From contig CAMCTP010000038.1 in NCBI GenBank assembly GCA_945878495.1, forward strand, positions 1 to 8,013: DNA of 8,013 bases, written 5' to 3'. The position numbers and the translations under genes are program-made. A model generated the notes under the pieces. It was not told where the DNA came from and searched no databases. It worked only from the letters and a program-made list of their open reading frames with translations. Source of the stretch: Rickettsia typhi. GTDB lineage: Bacteria > Pseudomonadota > Alphaproteobacteria > Rickettsiales > Deianiraeaceae. Below, piece after piece: positions 1-7,175 of this stretch; the stretch's first letter is position 1; the number at the start of each line of letters is the position of its first letter.

Positions 1-3000
1 CGATCGCCGTAATTCCAAACATCCGTACCTTCAGAATCAACCCGTCTCGTCTCTCCGTTTTCACCCTTAACAGATAACAAGCACAATCCTTTTACGGCTT
101 TTACGGCATCTCCGCAACTTTGCTTTCCATCAGATCCACATGTCATTTCTCCTGAGAAAAATTTTGCCATTGCTGTTTTGTATTTCTCATTATAAGCATT
201 TAGCTCATTTTGATAATTAACAGCTGCTATATCATTATAATCATCAATTATTTTTCTTTTTGCTAAAATACTTTTATAAACTGAGACTTCAGACATGCAT
301 TGATTATTCAAACAACACCAAGTTGCAGACTTCGCAGCTCTTTTAACCTCCCTCCTCCAGTATATCATTGGATTATTTCCAGCCCAGCGAGCACACTGAT
401 TTCTTAGCCTTGCTGAAGATGAAGAGCATGAGCCAGAGCTATCAGAAGTCTTACAACTGTCATAAGAAGTATTATCGTTTCTTTGCCATACTCCATTGGA
501 GTCTTTTGTGTAGCAAGATCTTGTAATACGAGAAATAGAATACGGGCAATATGATTTTCCGCTGAAATCAGGATCCTTACAATAATTAAGATTTCTCTCA
601 TTAAACCAAAAAGCGTTCATCATTACATCTTTTGTATCAAATGAAGAGTTTGAAGATGATAAATTTAGTGCCTTGCATGTAATATAATCTTTATTCTTCG
701 AAGGGCTTGTATAACTACTAAGACCACCATCTGCATTAGCCGTGGCAGAGAAGCAAGCATAAGTATTTTTATGTTTATAGCCGTCAGAATCATCGTCATC
801 AACGTAGGTTGAACCATAGCTATTTGCCGTAAAAGGAGTATCTGTGCCATTATAAATACCACCGCTAGTATTCCATAAATAATCATAACTCTTCGTTATA
901 CCCATGGTATATTCTACCATTTTACTACGATCTAAAACTTTATCTCCTGTAGTTTTCATAAATTTATATACAGATGGATCTGGATCATCTCCAAAAATAT
1001 AAATAGTTCCATCGGTCAGAGATGGCAATACAAAATAACTACCATTAGTATCTTTTATATATTTTACGTTAATATCTAACCAATCAACAGAAGTAGCGGT
1101 TAAGTCAGTTTGATCAGAAACCCATCTTGCACACGAATTTTCACCATCATCGCCAAGGCCTCCATTGCATCCATCTTTTGCGTAACAGTCAGTTTTATCA
1201 AGATTATCATAATCTACAAACTTAGTTGGGTCAGACTTTGGATATACCCTACAAACAGAATGATCAATAAATTTTTCAATATCAACATCTTTTACCGCTT
1301 GATCATATATAAATTCAGTATTCCAACCACCGGAAAGCCATTGATAGCACTGCTTTGAAGGATCTCCACATCCGTAAGAAGCCGTCTCGCACCAAACTCT
1401 TCCACCAGGCTTTGTATCAATCCATTGATAACAGGCACCATTATTTGAGCAGTCATCAAGAGCAAGGCAAGCCGATGATGTGGTATATTGTGAATAAAAT
1501 TCCCATTTCCATGTACTAGGGTTTAAATGAAAACATCCAGCTTTATTGTCATCGCCTGATTTAATGCCATGTCCCCAAAATTTATATGAAGCAACTGTAA
1601 CATTAGAATTCCCCATAGCCGATAAAGATGGATTTTTGGTGTATAATCCAGAACAAAGAGTGCTATTCGAATTTCTAAACGATTGAAATGCACAATTCCT
1701 GTCAGGATCATTCGATGAAACACCTGGTGAGTTAAATTTTATTATATTACCAGAGCTATCCATTAACGAATTGATGGAAAATTTATCCCCACTAATTAAA
1801 TAACAACCCTCAACGCCATCGTGCTTTGCTACAGCTGGAGCACTTTGAACCCATTGATAATTTCTACCCTGGTCAACCCCATCTATTCTACTTTTACTGC
1901 GAGCATTAATGCAGTCTTTTTTTGACTTCATTTCCTTTGACGTTGGATCTGAGTAAAAATTGAACTCATTAGCACCAACCTGATAAATACAAAAAGAGTT
2001 ATCAGATTTATCATTGTAATTTTTCTTTGTAAAATTATCACCTCCAGTGCATTTAAAAGAATCTACATGGGCTTGATTAAAATATGAATAATTAAAACCA
2101 CTGTCATCAACGGCGTCCCTCAAACAAACACTCTCTTCTGCAGAGGAGCCTCCTCCAGCACCTGAAGCCACGGCGCAATTATTTGTACATCCGGCCAAAG
2201 TTTTATTCTCACAGCACCAATCATAATAGTCCTCACCGTTAAGAGTGGTTTTATTAAATCTTGCCGGATTGCGGCAATTATCAGGCTCATTTATAGCATT
2301 TCCCCTGTGTTCATGACATCTTAATTTAGAAAAAGCATCCGCATTATCTGCGACCCTTATACCAGGATATTCAATCTTGTTATCATTGTCATCACCAAGC
2401 AAATCCTTGATTCCATTATTATAATTATCTTTTTTTAAGCCAACCCCGTCTTTTGCAGCATCGGCTGCAGCACTATCATCAACCGGTAAAGTCATGTACC
2501 AAGTTGAGCAGATATTTATAGAGCTTGAATAACTTTCTTTTGCAGACTCATAATGATCAGCTATGCCATACTTTTTTCTATCATCTTGACATTTTGAAAT
2601 CGGATTACTTGTGCAAACCCCTGTGCTCGGATCAAAGCTATCACATGCTTCACATTTTTTTGCAACAGGATTAGTAGATAAACATAAAAATCTATATTCG
2701 CCCTTTTGTTGACATGGGTCTCTTGTTTCTTTATTTTTATATTTTTGATAAGCTGCCTCAAGGTTTGGATATGCCTCAAGTCCTTTTGCTGGATATCCTT
2801 CGTAATAAGATTTAAATGTTGGAGTGCTTGGATATTTTGGCAAATCTGGAATCGCATCAGAAGAGCATAGGTTTGAATTTATCAAATATTTATCATCGTA
2901 AAATACATTGCCACCAATAGCATTACTTCCAGCGGCACTAGCAGAATATCCTTTTTCAGCTTTGGCAACTTCAAAAAATGAACCATAGTGAAAATATCCC

Positions 3001-6000
3001 TTAATTTTAGAAACTCCGGTTCTCTCTGTATAATAATCTCCAAGCAAAGCTTTTAATGAATCTCTGTATTCTGTTTTACTATCAACATCATTACCATATT
3101 CGTTTTTAAATTTTTTCTCAACAACCAGAGGAACGGAATTTACATTATAACTGACAACAACTCTTGAATGCTGATATCTGTTTTCAATTTTATTACTAAA
3201 TGTCCATCTATCTGGATTATCAGATTTATATATATAACCATATTCTGGATATTTTGCAACAGGCGTATATATATCATCATAAAATTCATCAGCTTCCGTT
3301 TCATCCCATCTAACAAACAAAGGTTTATCTGGGCCTAAATCGGCACCTGGTATTATTCCAATATGATCACTATCGAGTTTATCAAGATTTAAAATACCTT
3401 GCACATAACCACCACCAGCACCAGATCCAGCAAACTGATCTAGATTATCTGCAAAACGATACTTTGCCCACTCCATGGCGTTGCATGGACAAGAGATACC
3501 GAACCAACACAAAAAACTCCATGTTTCTCTAGACTTACAATACGGCATTTTAGAAAAAAGGTTCTCCTTAGTTCCATACTCAATCGCTCCACCCATATCT
3601 TCTCCCCACCTAAACTGCATTCTGGATGAATTTACGAATTGCTCTGACTTTCCCCCGGGGCCCAATAAAGAAAGACCCATATAGCTACATCCTTTTGGAA
3701 CGTAGAAATAATGCAAATAACCTGCCCTATATGCACCTTTGTATGAATCACTGACACCGCCCGATCCGCCATACTCTATCTCAAATTGTCGTTTTACGGT
3801 TTTACACAAACCAAGATCATCGATATTTTTTTGCCTAACAGCTATTTTGGGAAAAAAACACTGTGAATTAGTACAATTTAAGCCAAAATATTTACTTATC
3901 AAAGAATCATCCTCTTCGGATACTCCTTTCAGTAAGTTATCCAAATATAACGATCTATCTGAGTCATCATTTAAAGCAAAATAGCTATCTCCAGGAATAA
4001 CTAAATCATCTGATCCTTCTCCAAAAGCACCAGTCAGCCTCATTGAGATTTGAGGAGCTCCATTTTTTGAAGCAAAAGATACAACATTGTCATTTCCTCT
4101 TGTTACATTTCCAAATTTTCCATACAGCTCAACATTTCCTTTGTCGTCAAAATTCGCCATGGTAACACCTTGAGTAACACAAAAACCATCGAGCCAATTA
4201 TAGTTATAAACCTTGTCCGCCGATGAGTCAACCTTTACATCCAATCCACCACCGGAAGATTGAGAGCAAGCCTCAGGAGTTGAATCAAATGGACATCTTT
4301 TATAATTCTTACAAACGCCATACATTGTCTTAAACATTTTAAGCTGACCATAACAAACCTCCTGATCGCTAATCTTTGAATAAATCTTATTACAATCAGC
4401 ATTTGTCAATATTGTTCCATTCCTAATCTCTTTTTTTATATCACTCGATCCAGCGAGTAACATTTTGCAATCCACCCCAAGAAATGGTCCTATGCAAATT
4501 TTGTGATTTAATAAAAATGCACACGAACTATCTCTGCTTAAAAATGAACCCAATGAAGATGTTTCCATATCTTTTGTAGATCCAAGCAATCTAGATTTTA
4601 TGTTTGGTATAAATACTTCGGTGTTAACATCCATAATAGAATAAGCATTATCGGTATACTCACCTGCGCTATCTTTGAAATAGACTTTTTTAACCAATGG
4701 AACCGTTGTTGTCGATGCAGGATCGGGAAGTACAAAATATTCATTCACGCTTGGATCTATTTGTATTATAGCTTTTGCGGAAACATCCGTTGCTATAGAA
4801 TTAGAAAATTTTATTGGATGTTTTGTTAGATTTTTCGCAGCATAATAATTATACTTTAGAACGGGACGAGGAACTCCGCCAAGCAGAATCATTGTTTTTG
4901 CATCATCAGTTTTATCAACTGAGAAATTTTCAAAATACCAATCTTCGCATGTCTTACCAAAAGAAACTGTAATACCACCACCAAGACCACTAAGCCAACC
5001 ACCGGCAATACTATTAAAACTATCTGCATTGAAAGACGAAGTTAAATCTGAACCATTTTTTACATAATAAGCTACAAAATACGTTCTACCCATATCTTTA
5101 TCGTATTCCATTCTGGCACAAATACCAACAGCATCATCTTCACTTTGTTGATTATAAGTTACGGCACATGGATCCGAACTTGTTAGATTTTTTACTCCAT
5201 ATTTCAATTTAATTGGATAAATTGTCGACCAATCAGAAACCATTGATCGTTTTTGCTCAACCTCATTATCAGTGGCTTTTACCCAAGAGCCGGCAACTTT
5301 ATTATACAAACTATCATATTTCTGAACAGATCCATCTTTTCTATCGCAATGAACACATATTTTAGATTTAGAAATATATTTTCCAGCCATGTCTCCACCG
5401 GGATCGGAATTCATAAACCATATTTTTTGTCTATTCATGCCATATTGTACATATATTGATGGATTATAAAAATCTCCCCTATGCTCTTCGCCAACTTCAG
5501 ACTGACCAAAACAACCACTTTTTTTATAATCGTTAAATTTTGAAACAAACGGCTGAATGGAAAATAAACTAGCTCCTTGGTACGTAAAAAAAAGATTAAA
5601 TTTTGAAGCAATGGGATCCGCTAAATACTTATCCAGCTGACTCTTTGTCTCAGGTATGTAAAAAGCGATTCTTGGAAATGGCCTAGGCCCTTCTACAGAA
5701 TTTAATTTCTTGCATCCAGCTCTTTTTTCGGTGTTATCCTTGGTAAAATATCCACATATATACCTACCAGATCCATACATAGATTGAATCTTTCTAAATT
5801 TAGACATTTTAGCAGTGTCAACGCTTGTTTTCATCGAGTCAAGTAATGTTTTTGCCGCTTTTGAATGACTTTTATCTGGTCCATATCCAGATCCTTTGTC
5901 ATAAGATGCTTTTAAGCATTTATTAAGATTTTTTCTAGCTTCTTGATAGCAAGAAAAGCATAATTTTTGCTTTGTATCAATCTTAGTTCCCCAGTATGTT

Positions 6001-7070
6001 TTTGTTTTATCAGGTACATAATTTGTACTAAATTCGCATGATCCACCTGCAGTATATATTTCCTTTAATGCTTCTTTTGCTTTATTGGTTGCTTTTTTTA
6101 CAGACTTCTCAGACATTTCATCATACTCATACTCCTGAGTTACATTTCCATCCTTATCAATCTTTTTACATTGGCAATCCATGACACTATCGGAGCATTT
6201 CGCAAAGTATTTTTTTGCATAAAGATAGCAATTATTTTCAGTAGCATAAGCAACGCCATGATAATAATTTTTATTAATAATGTCGGTGTCATCGGACATC
6301 ATTTTGGCGATACAAGCATCTCTGCTGTCAACAGTTTTTTGAGCCTGAAATTCAACCGGACATTGACCACTGTAGAGATTAAATACATACCCAGATTTAT
6401 GATTTGCGCTGTCATCTGCATCGGCAGTTGTATCCGAGGAGGTGGTAGATGTTGTGGTGTCGGTTGTTGTCGAAGTGGTAGATTTTGTGGTGTCGGTTGT
6501 TGTCGAAGTTGCGTCCGAAGTGGTAGATTTTGTGGTGTCGGTTGTTGTCGAAGTAGACGTATCGGAAAGCTCTCCAATCGATCCTGTGGAAAAAAGTTTT
6601 GTTTTTGATGTTAGCTTATAATTATCATCAACAAACCCAACATCTATTCCATCAGCGCCATCTTCAACATAGTAACATTGATCCATTGGTGTAATAGACT
6701 TTGAAGAGCATTCTGAAACGCATATTCTAACTGAATATTTTCCAGTATAATCAGATATCTTTGTATGATCAACCCATATAGATTTGTCTCCATCAATGTA
6801 AAAAGTTGATATCCCGGCAACATCAGAAGACATACTTGCACTAACGGCAACTCCTATACCAAGACTTAAAACTTTGTAGGCTAAAATCCAAGGACATTCG
6901 CTTCCAGTTTCTGGAAATAAATCAATGCCTAAATCTTTATTTCCAGCACTATATGTTCCTATTGCCTCAATTTTAGACGGCAATGGATTATCGTAATAAT
7001 CTGCAAAGCACTTTCTACTATCCGATATCAGTATTAAAAATATTAGAAAGCAAATTTTTAACTTTTGCAT
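1..7070 (-). CDS. Giant cysteine-rich exported protein, C-terminus beyond window (at least 2356 residues)
   Basis: I do not recognise this gene by family. The frame opens at the ATG at 7068-7070 and has no stop down to position 1, where it is cut in mid-codon. The start is firm: an in-frame TAG lies at 7095-7097 and no other ATG, GTG or TTG lies between. No clear Shine-Dalgarno sequence precedes it. Residues 1-23 form a Sec signal peptide, so the protein should act outside the cytoplasm. Residues ~169-216 are a Thr-rich repeat tract. I count roughly 87 cysteines, often in clusters (residues 1453-1494, W1618-C-C, W2251-C-C), which suggests extensive disulfide bonding. Tyr, Asp, Ser, Asn and short Gly runs are abundant, typical of beta-rich surface proteins. 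No membrane helix is evident after the signal peptide, so any anchor must lie past residue 2356. It is transcribed away from the murJ unit. It could be an adhesin-like surface protein or the outer extension of a rickettsial VirB6-like secretion protein. The reading frame is near certain; the role is open. Confidence 0.93.
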   Translation of the reverse strand, partial: MQKLKICFLIFLILISDSRKCFADYYDNPLPSKIEAIGTYSAGNKDLGIDLFPETGSECPWILAYKVLSLGIGVAVSASMSSDVAGISTFYIDGDKSIWVDHTKISDYTGKYSVRICVSECSSKSITPMDQCYYVEDGADGIDVGFVDDNYKLTSKTKLFSTGSIGELSDTSTSTTTDTTKSTTSDATSTTTDTTKSTTSTTTDTTTSTTSSDTTADADDSANHKSGYVFNLYSGQCPVEFQAQKTVDSRDACIAKMMSDDTDIINKNYYHGVAYATENNCYLYAKKYFAKCSDSVMDCQCKKIDKDGNVTQEYEYDEMSEKSVKKATNKAKEALKEIYTAGGSCEFSTNYVPDKTKTYWGTKIDTKQKLCFSCYQEARKNLNKCLKASYDKGSGYGPDKSHSKAAKTLLDSMKTSVDTAKMSKFRKIQSMYGSGRYICGYFTKDNTEKRAGCKKLNSVEGPRPFPRIAFYIPETKSQLDKYLADPIASKFNLFFTYQGASLFSIQPFVSKFNDYKKSGCFGQSEVGEEHRGDFYNPSIYVQYGMNRQKIWFMNSDPGGDMAGKYISKSKICVHCDRKDGSVQKYDSLYNKVAGSWVKATDNEVEQKRSMVSDWSTIYPIKLKYGVKNLTSSDPCAVTYNQQSEDDAVGICARMEYDKDMGRTYFVAYYVKNGSDLTSSFNADSFNSIAGGWLSGLGGGITVSFGKTCEDWYFENFSVDKTDDAKTMILLGGVPRPVLKYNYYAAKNLTKHPIKFSNSIATDVSAKAIIQIDPSVNEYFVLPDPASTTTVPLVKKVYFKDSAGEYTDNAYSIMDVNTEVFIPNIKSRLLGSTKDMETSSLGSFLSRDSSCAFLLNHKICIGPFLGVDCKMLLAGSSDIKKEIRNGTILTNADCNKIYSKISDQEVCYGQLKMFKTMYGVCKNYKRCPFDSTPEACSQSSGGGLDVKVDSSADKVYNYNWLDGFCVTQGVTMANFDDKGNVELYGKFGNVTRGNDNVVSFASKNGAPQISMRLTGAFGEGSDDLVIPGDSYFALNDDSDRSLYLDNLLKGVSEEDDSLISKYFGLNCTNSQCFFPKIAVRQKNIDDLGLCKTVKRQFEIEYGGSGGVSDSYKGAYRAGYLHYFYVPKGCSYMGLSLLGPGGKSEQFVNSSRMQFRWGEDMGGAIEYGTKENLFSKMPYCKSRETWSFLCWFGISCPCNAMEWAKYRFADNLDQFAGSGAGGGYVQGILNLDKLDSDHIGIIPGADLGPDKPLFVRWDETEADEFYDDIYTPVAKYPEYGYIYKSDNPDRWTFSNKIENRYQHSRVVVSYNVNSVPLVVEKKFKNEYGNDVDSKTEYRDSLKALLGDYYTERTGVSKIKGYFHYGSFFEVAKAEKGYSASAAGSNAIGGNVFYDDKYLINSNLCSSDAIPDLPKYPSTPTFKSYYEGYPAKGLEAYPNLEAAYQKYKNKETRDPCQQKGEYRFLCLSTNPVAKKCEACDSFDPSTGVCTSNPISKCQDDRKKYGIADHYESAKESYSSSINICSTWYMTLPVDDSAAADAAKDGVGLKKDNYNNGIKDLLGDDNDNKIEYPGIRVADNADAFSKLRCHEHRGNAINEPDNCRNPARFNKTTLNGEDYYDWCCENKTLAGCTNNCAVASGAGGGSSAEESVCLRDAVDDSGFNYSYFNQAHVDSFKCTGGDNFTKKNYNDKSDNSFCIYQVGANEFNFYSDPTSKEMKSKKDCINARSKSRIDGVDQGRNYQWVQSAPAVAKHDGVEGCYLISGDKFSINSLMDSSGNIIKFNSPGVSSNDPDRNCAFQSFRNSNSTLCSGLYTKNPSLSAMGNSNVTVASYKFWGHGIKSGDDNKAGCFHLNPSTWKWEFYSQYTTSSACLALDDCSNNGACYQWIDTKPGGRVWCETASYGCGDPSKQCYQWLSGGWNTEFIYDQAVKDVDIEKFIDHSVCRVYPKSDPTKFVDYDNLDKTDCYAKDGCNGGLGDDGENSCARWVSDQTDLTATSVDWLDINVKYIKDTNGSYFVLPSLTDGTIYIFGDDPDPSVYKFMKTTGDKVLDRSKMVEYTMGITKSYDYLWNTSGGIYNGTDTPFTANSYGSTYVDDDDSDGYKHKNTYACFSATANADGGLSSYTSPSKNKDYITCKALNLSSSNSSFDTKDVMMNAFWFNERNLNYCKDPDFSGKSYCPYSISRITRSCYTKDSNGVWQRNDNTSYDSCKTSDSSGSCSSSSARLRNQCARWAGNNPMIYWRREVKRAAKSATWCCLNNQCMSEVSVYKSILAKRKIIDDYNDIAAVNYQNELNAYNEKYKTAMAKFFSGEMTCGSDGKQSCGDAVKAVKGLCLLSVKGENGETRRVDSEGTDVWNYGD
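384..1430 (-). other. C-x2-W motif region of the giant protein (residues ~1881-2229)
   Basis: Four Cys-x2-Trp motifs occur in this stretch: C1880-Y-Q-W, C1908-Y-Q-W, C1980-A-R-W and C2226-A-R-W. A related N-Y-Q-W lies at residues 1737-1740 (codons for YQW at 1851-1859). The three YQW copies even share the codons TAT CAA TGG. W2251-C-C follows closely. The pattern suggests repeated small disulfide modules near the visible end, but the intervals are irregular and the rest of each unit has diverged. Confidence 0.45.
2589..2714 (-). other. Six-cysteine module in the giant protein (residues 1453-1494)
   Basis: Six cysteines fall within 42 residues with the spacing C-x9-C-x9-C-x2-C-x9-C-x7-C. The middle reads CEACDSFDPSTGVC, which resembles small disulfide-bonded modules of the EGF, furin or TNF-receptor type in look, though I cannot assign a family. 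As the protein has a signal peptide, disulfides are more likely than zinc binding. It lies between a Tyr/Pro/Lys-rich stretch and an Asp-rich stretch and may be an independently folded unit. Confidence 0.55.
6423..6566 (-). repeat. Thr-rich tract with three 33-base repeats inside the giant gene
   Basis: The coding strand has three copies of a 33-base unit, at 6520-6552, 6475-6507 and 6442-6474. The last two abut, and the first is set off by 12 bases (6508-6519) that resemble a decayed partial copy. The first two copies are identical. The third differs by one base, changing a Lys codon (AAA) to Thr (ACA). Each unit encodes 11 residues reading about TSTTTDTTKST. The whole tract, residues ~169-216, is nearly all Thr, Ser and Asp and ends in an Asp-rich stretch. 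It probably forms an extended flexible linker between an N-terminal domain of about 145 residues and the Cys-rich body. Unit length is a multiple of three, so copy-number change would keep the frame. Confidence 0.93.
7002..7070 (-). other. Sec signal peptide of the giant protein (residues 1-23)
   Basis: The N-terminus has a short basic part (K3, K5), a hydrophobic core of about ten residues (C7 to I15, mostly Phe, Leu and Ile) and a polar end SDSRKCFA before Asp24. Cleavage by signal peptidase I is likely after Ala23 (C-F-A|D). Cys21 is not placed as a lipobox with a following acylated Cys, so a lipoprotein is less likely. This is read by eye, not predicted by software. Confidence 0.8.
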
Positions 7071-7091
7071 TTTTATCGAGATAGTTTCTTC

Positions 7092-7119
7092 ATACTAAAA
7101 ATCAAAATCTAAAAGTCAA
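7092..7119 (-). promoter_or_regulatory. Likely sigma70-type promoter for the giant gene
   Basis: On the minus strand, TTGACT (7119-7114, five of six to TTGACA) is followed after 16 bases by TAGTAT (7097-7092, four of six to TATAAT). Transcription would begin near 7085, leaving a leader of only about 15 bases before the ATG at 7070. Confidence 0.5.
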
Positions 7120-7127
7120 TAAAGGTA

Positions 7128-7159
7128 TTTACTTTTAATTTTTTTCATTCCAATATATT
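7128..7159 (+). promoter_or_regulatory. Weak candidate promoter for the 237-residue gene and murJ
   Basis: TTTACT at 7128-7133 could be a -35 element. Candidate -10 elements are AATATA (7152-7157, 18-base spacer) or TATATT (7154-7159, 20-base spacer). Either would give a leader of about ten bases or fewer before the ATG at 7176. The region is so AT-rich that such matches arise easily, so this is tentative. Confidence 0.25.
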
Positions 7160-7160
7160 G
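7151..7160. promoter_or_regulatory. Perfect 10-base palindrome just upstream of the rightward start
   Basis: CAATATATTG is its own reverse complement, lies 15 bases before the ATG at 7176 and overlaps the candidate -10 element. It could be a small operator half or simply a product of AT-rich composition. Two further GCAATA words follow at 7160 and 7171. Confidence 0.25.
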
Positions 7161-7175
7161 CAATAGTAAAGCAAT

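Larger units (their letters stand above)
7071..7175. promoter_or_regulatory. Divergent intergenic region between the giant gene and the murJ unit
   Basis: These 105 bases are very AT-rich and must carry the start signals for both directions. They hold a good minus-strand promoter, a weaker plus-strand candidate and a perfect 10-base palindrome. Neither flanking gene has a recognisable strong Shine-Dalgarno sequence here. No small gene or RNA hairpin of note was seen. Confidence 0.8.

Noticed and set aside
3651..3663. Short GC-rich run with a CCCGGG palindrome in AT-rich DNA
   Set aside because: It encodes Gly-Pro-Gly-Gly in frame within the giant gene; glycine and proline codons explain the composition.
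404..3984. Several 65-98 codon open frames on both strands between 404 and 3984
   Set aside because: All lie within the giant coding frame in other frames, have atypical composition and lack start signals or recognisable domains.
6299..6577. Minus-strand open frame of 92 codons with Gln-Pro-Thr repeats
   Set aside because: A second frame of the same repeat on the coding strand, wholly inside the giant gene, with no start signal of its own.
6171..6608. Plus-strand open frame of 145 codons rich in Cys-Gly-Val repeats
   Set aside because: It is the antisense reading of the Thr-rich repeat in the giant gene; the periodic CCGVGCC pattern simply mirrors the 33-base units.
1..7070. Giant frame as several genes joined by a sequencing error or as a decayed gene
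   Set aside because: The same frame reads consistently at both ends and at spot checks in the middle, with Cys-rich, Asp/Tyr-rich composition throughout and no stops or composition breaks.
7071..7175. Possible terminator or small RNA in the spacer
   Set aside because: The flanking genes are divergent, so no terminator is expected, and no GC-rich stem followed by a T run was found.
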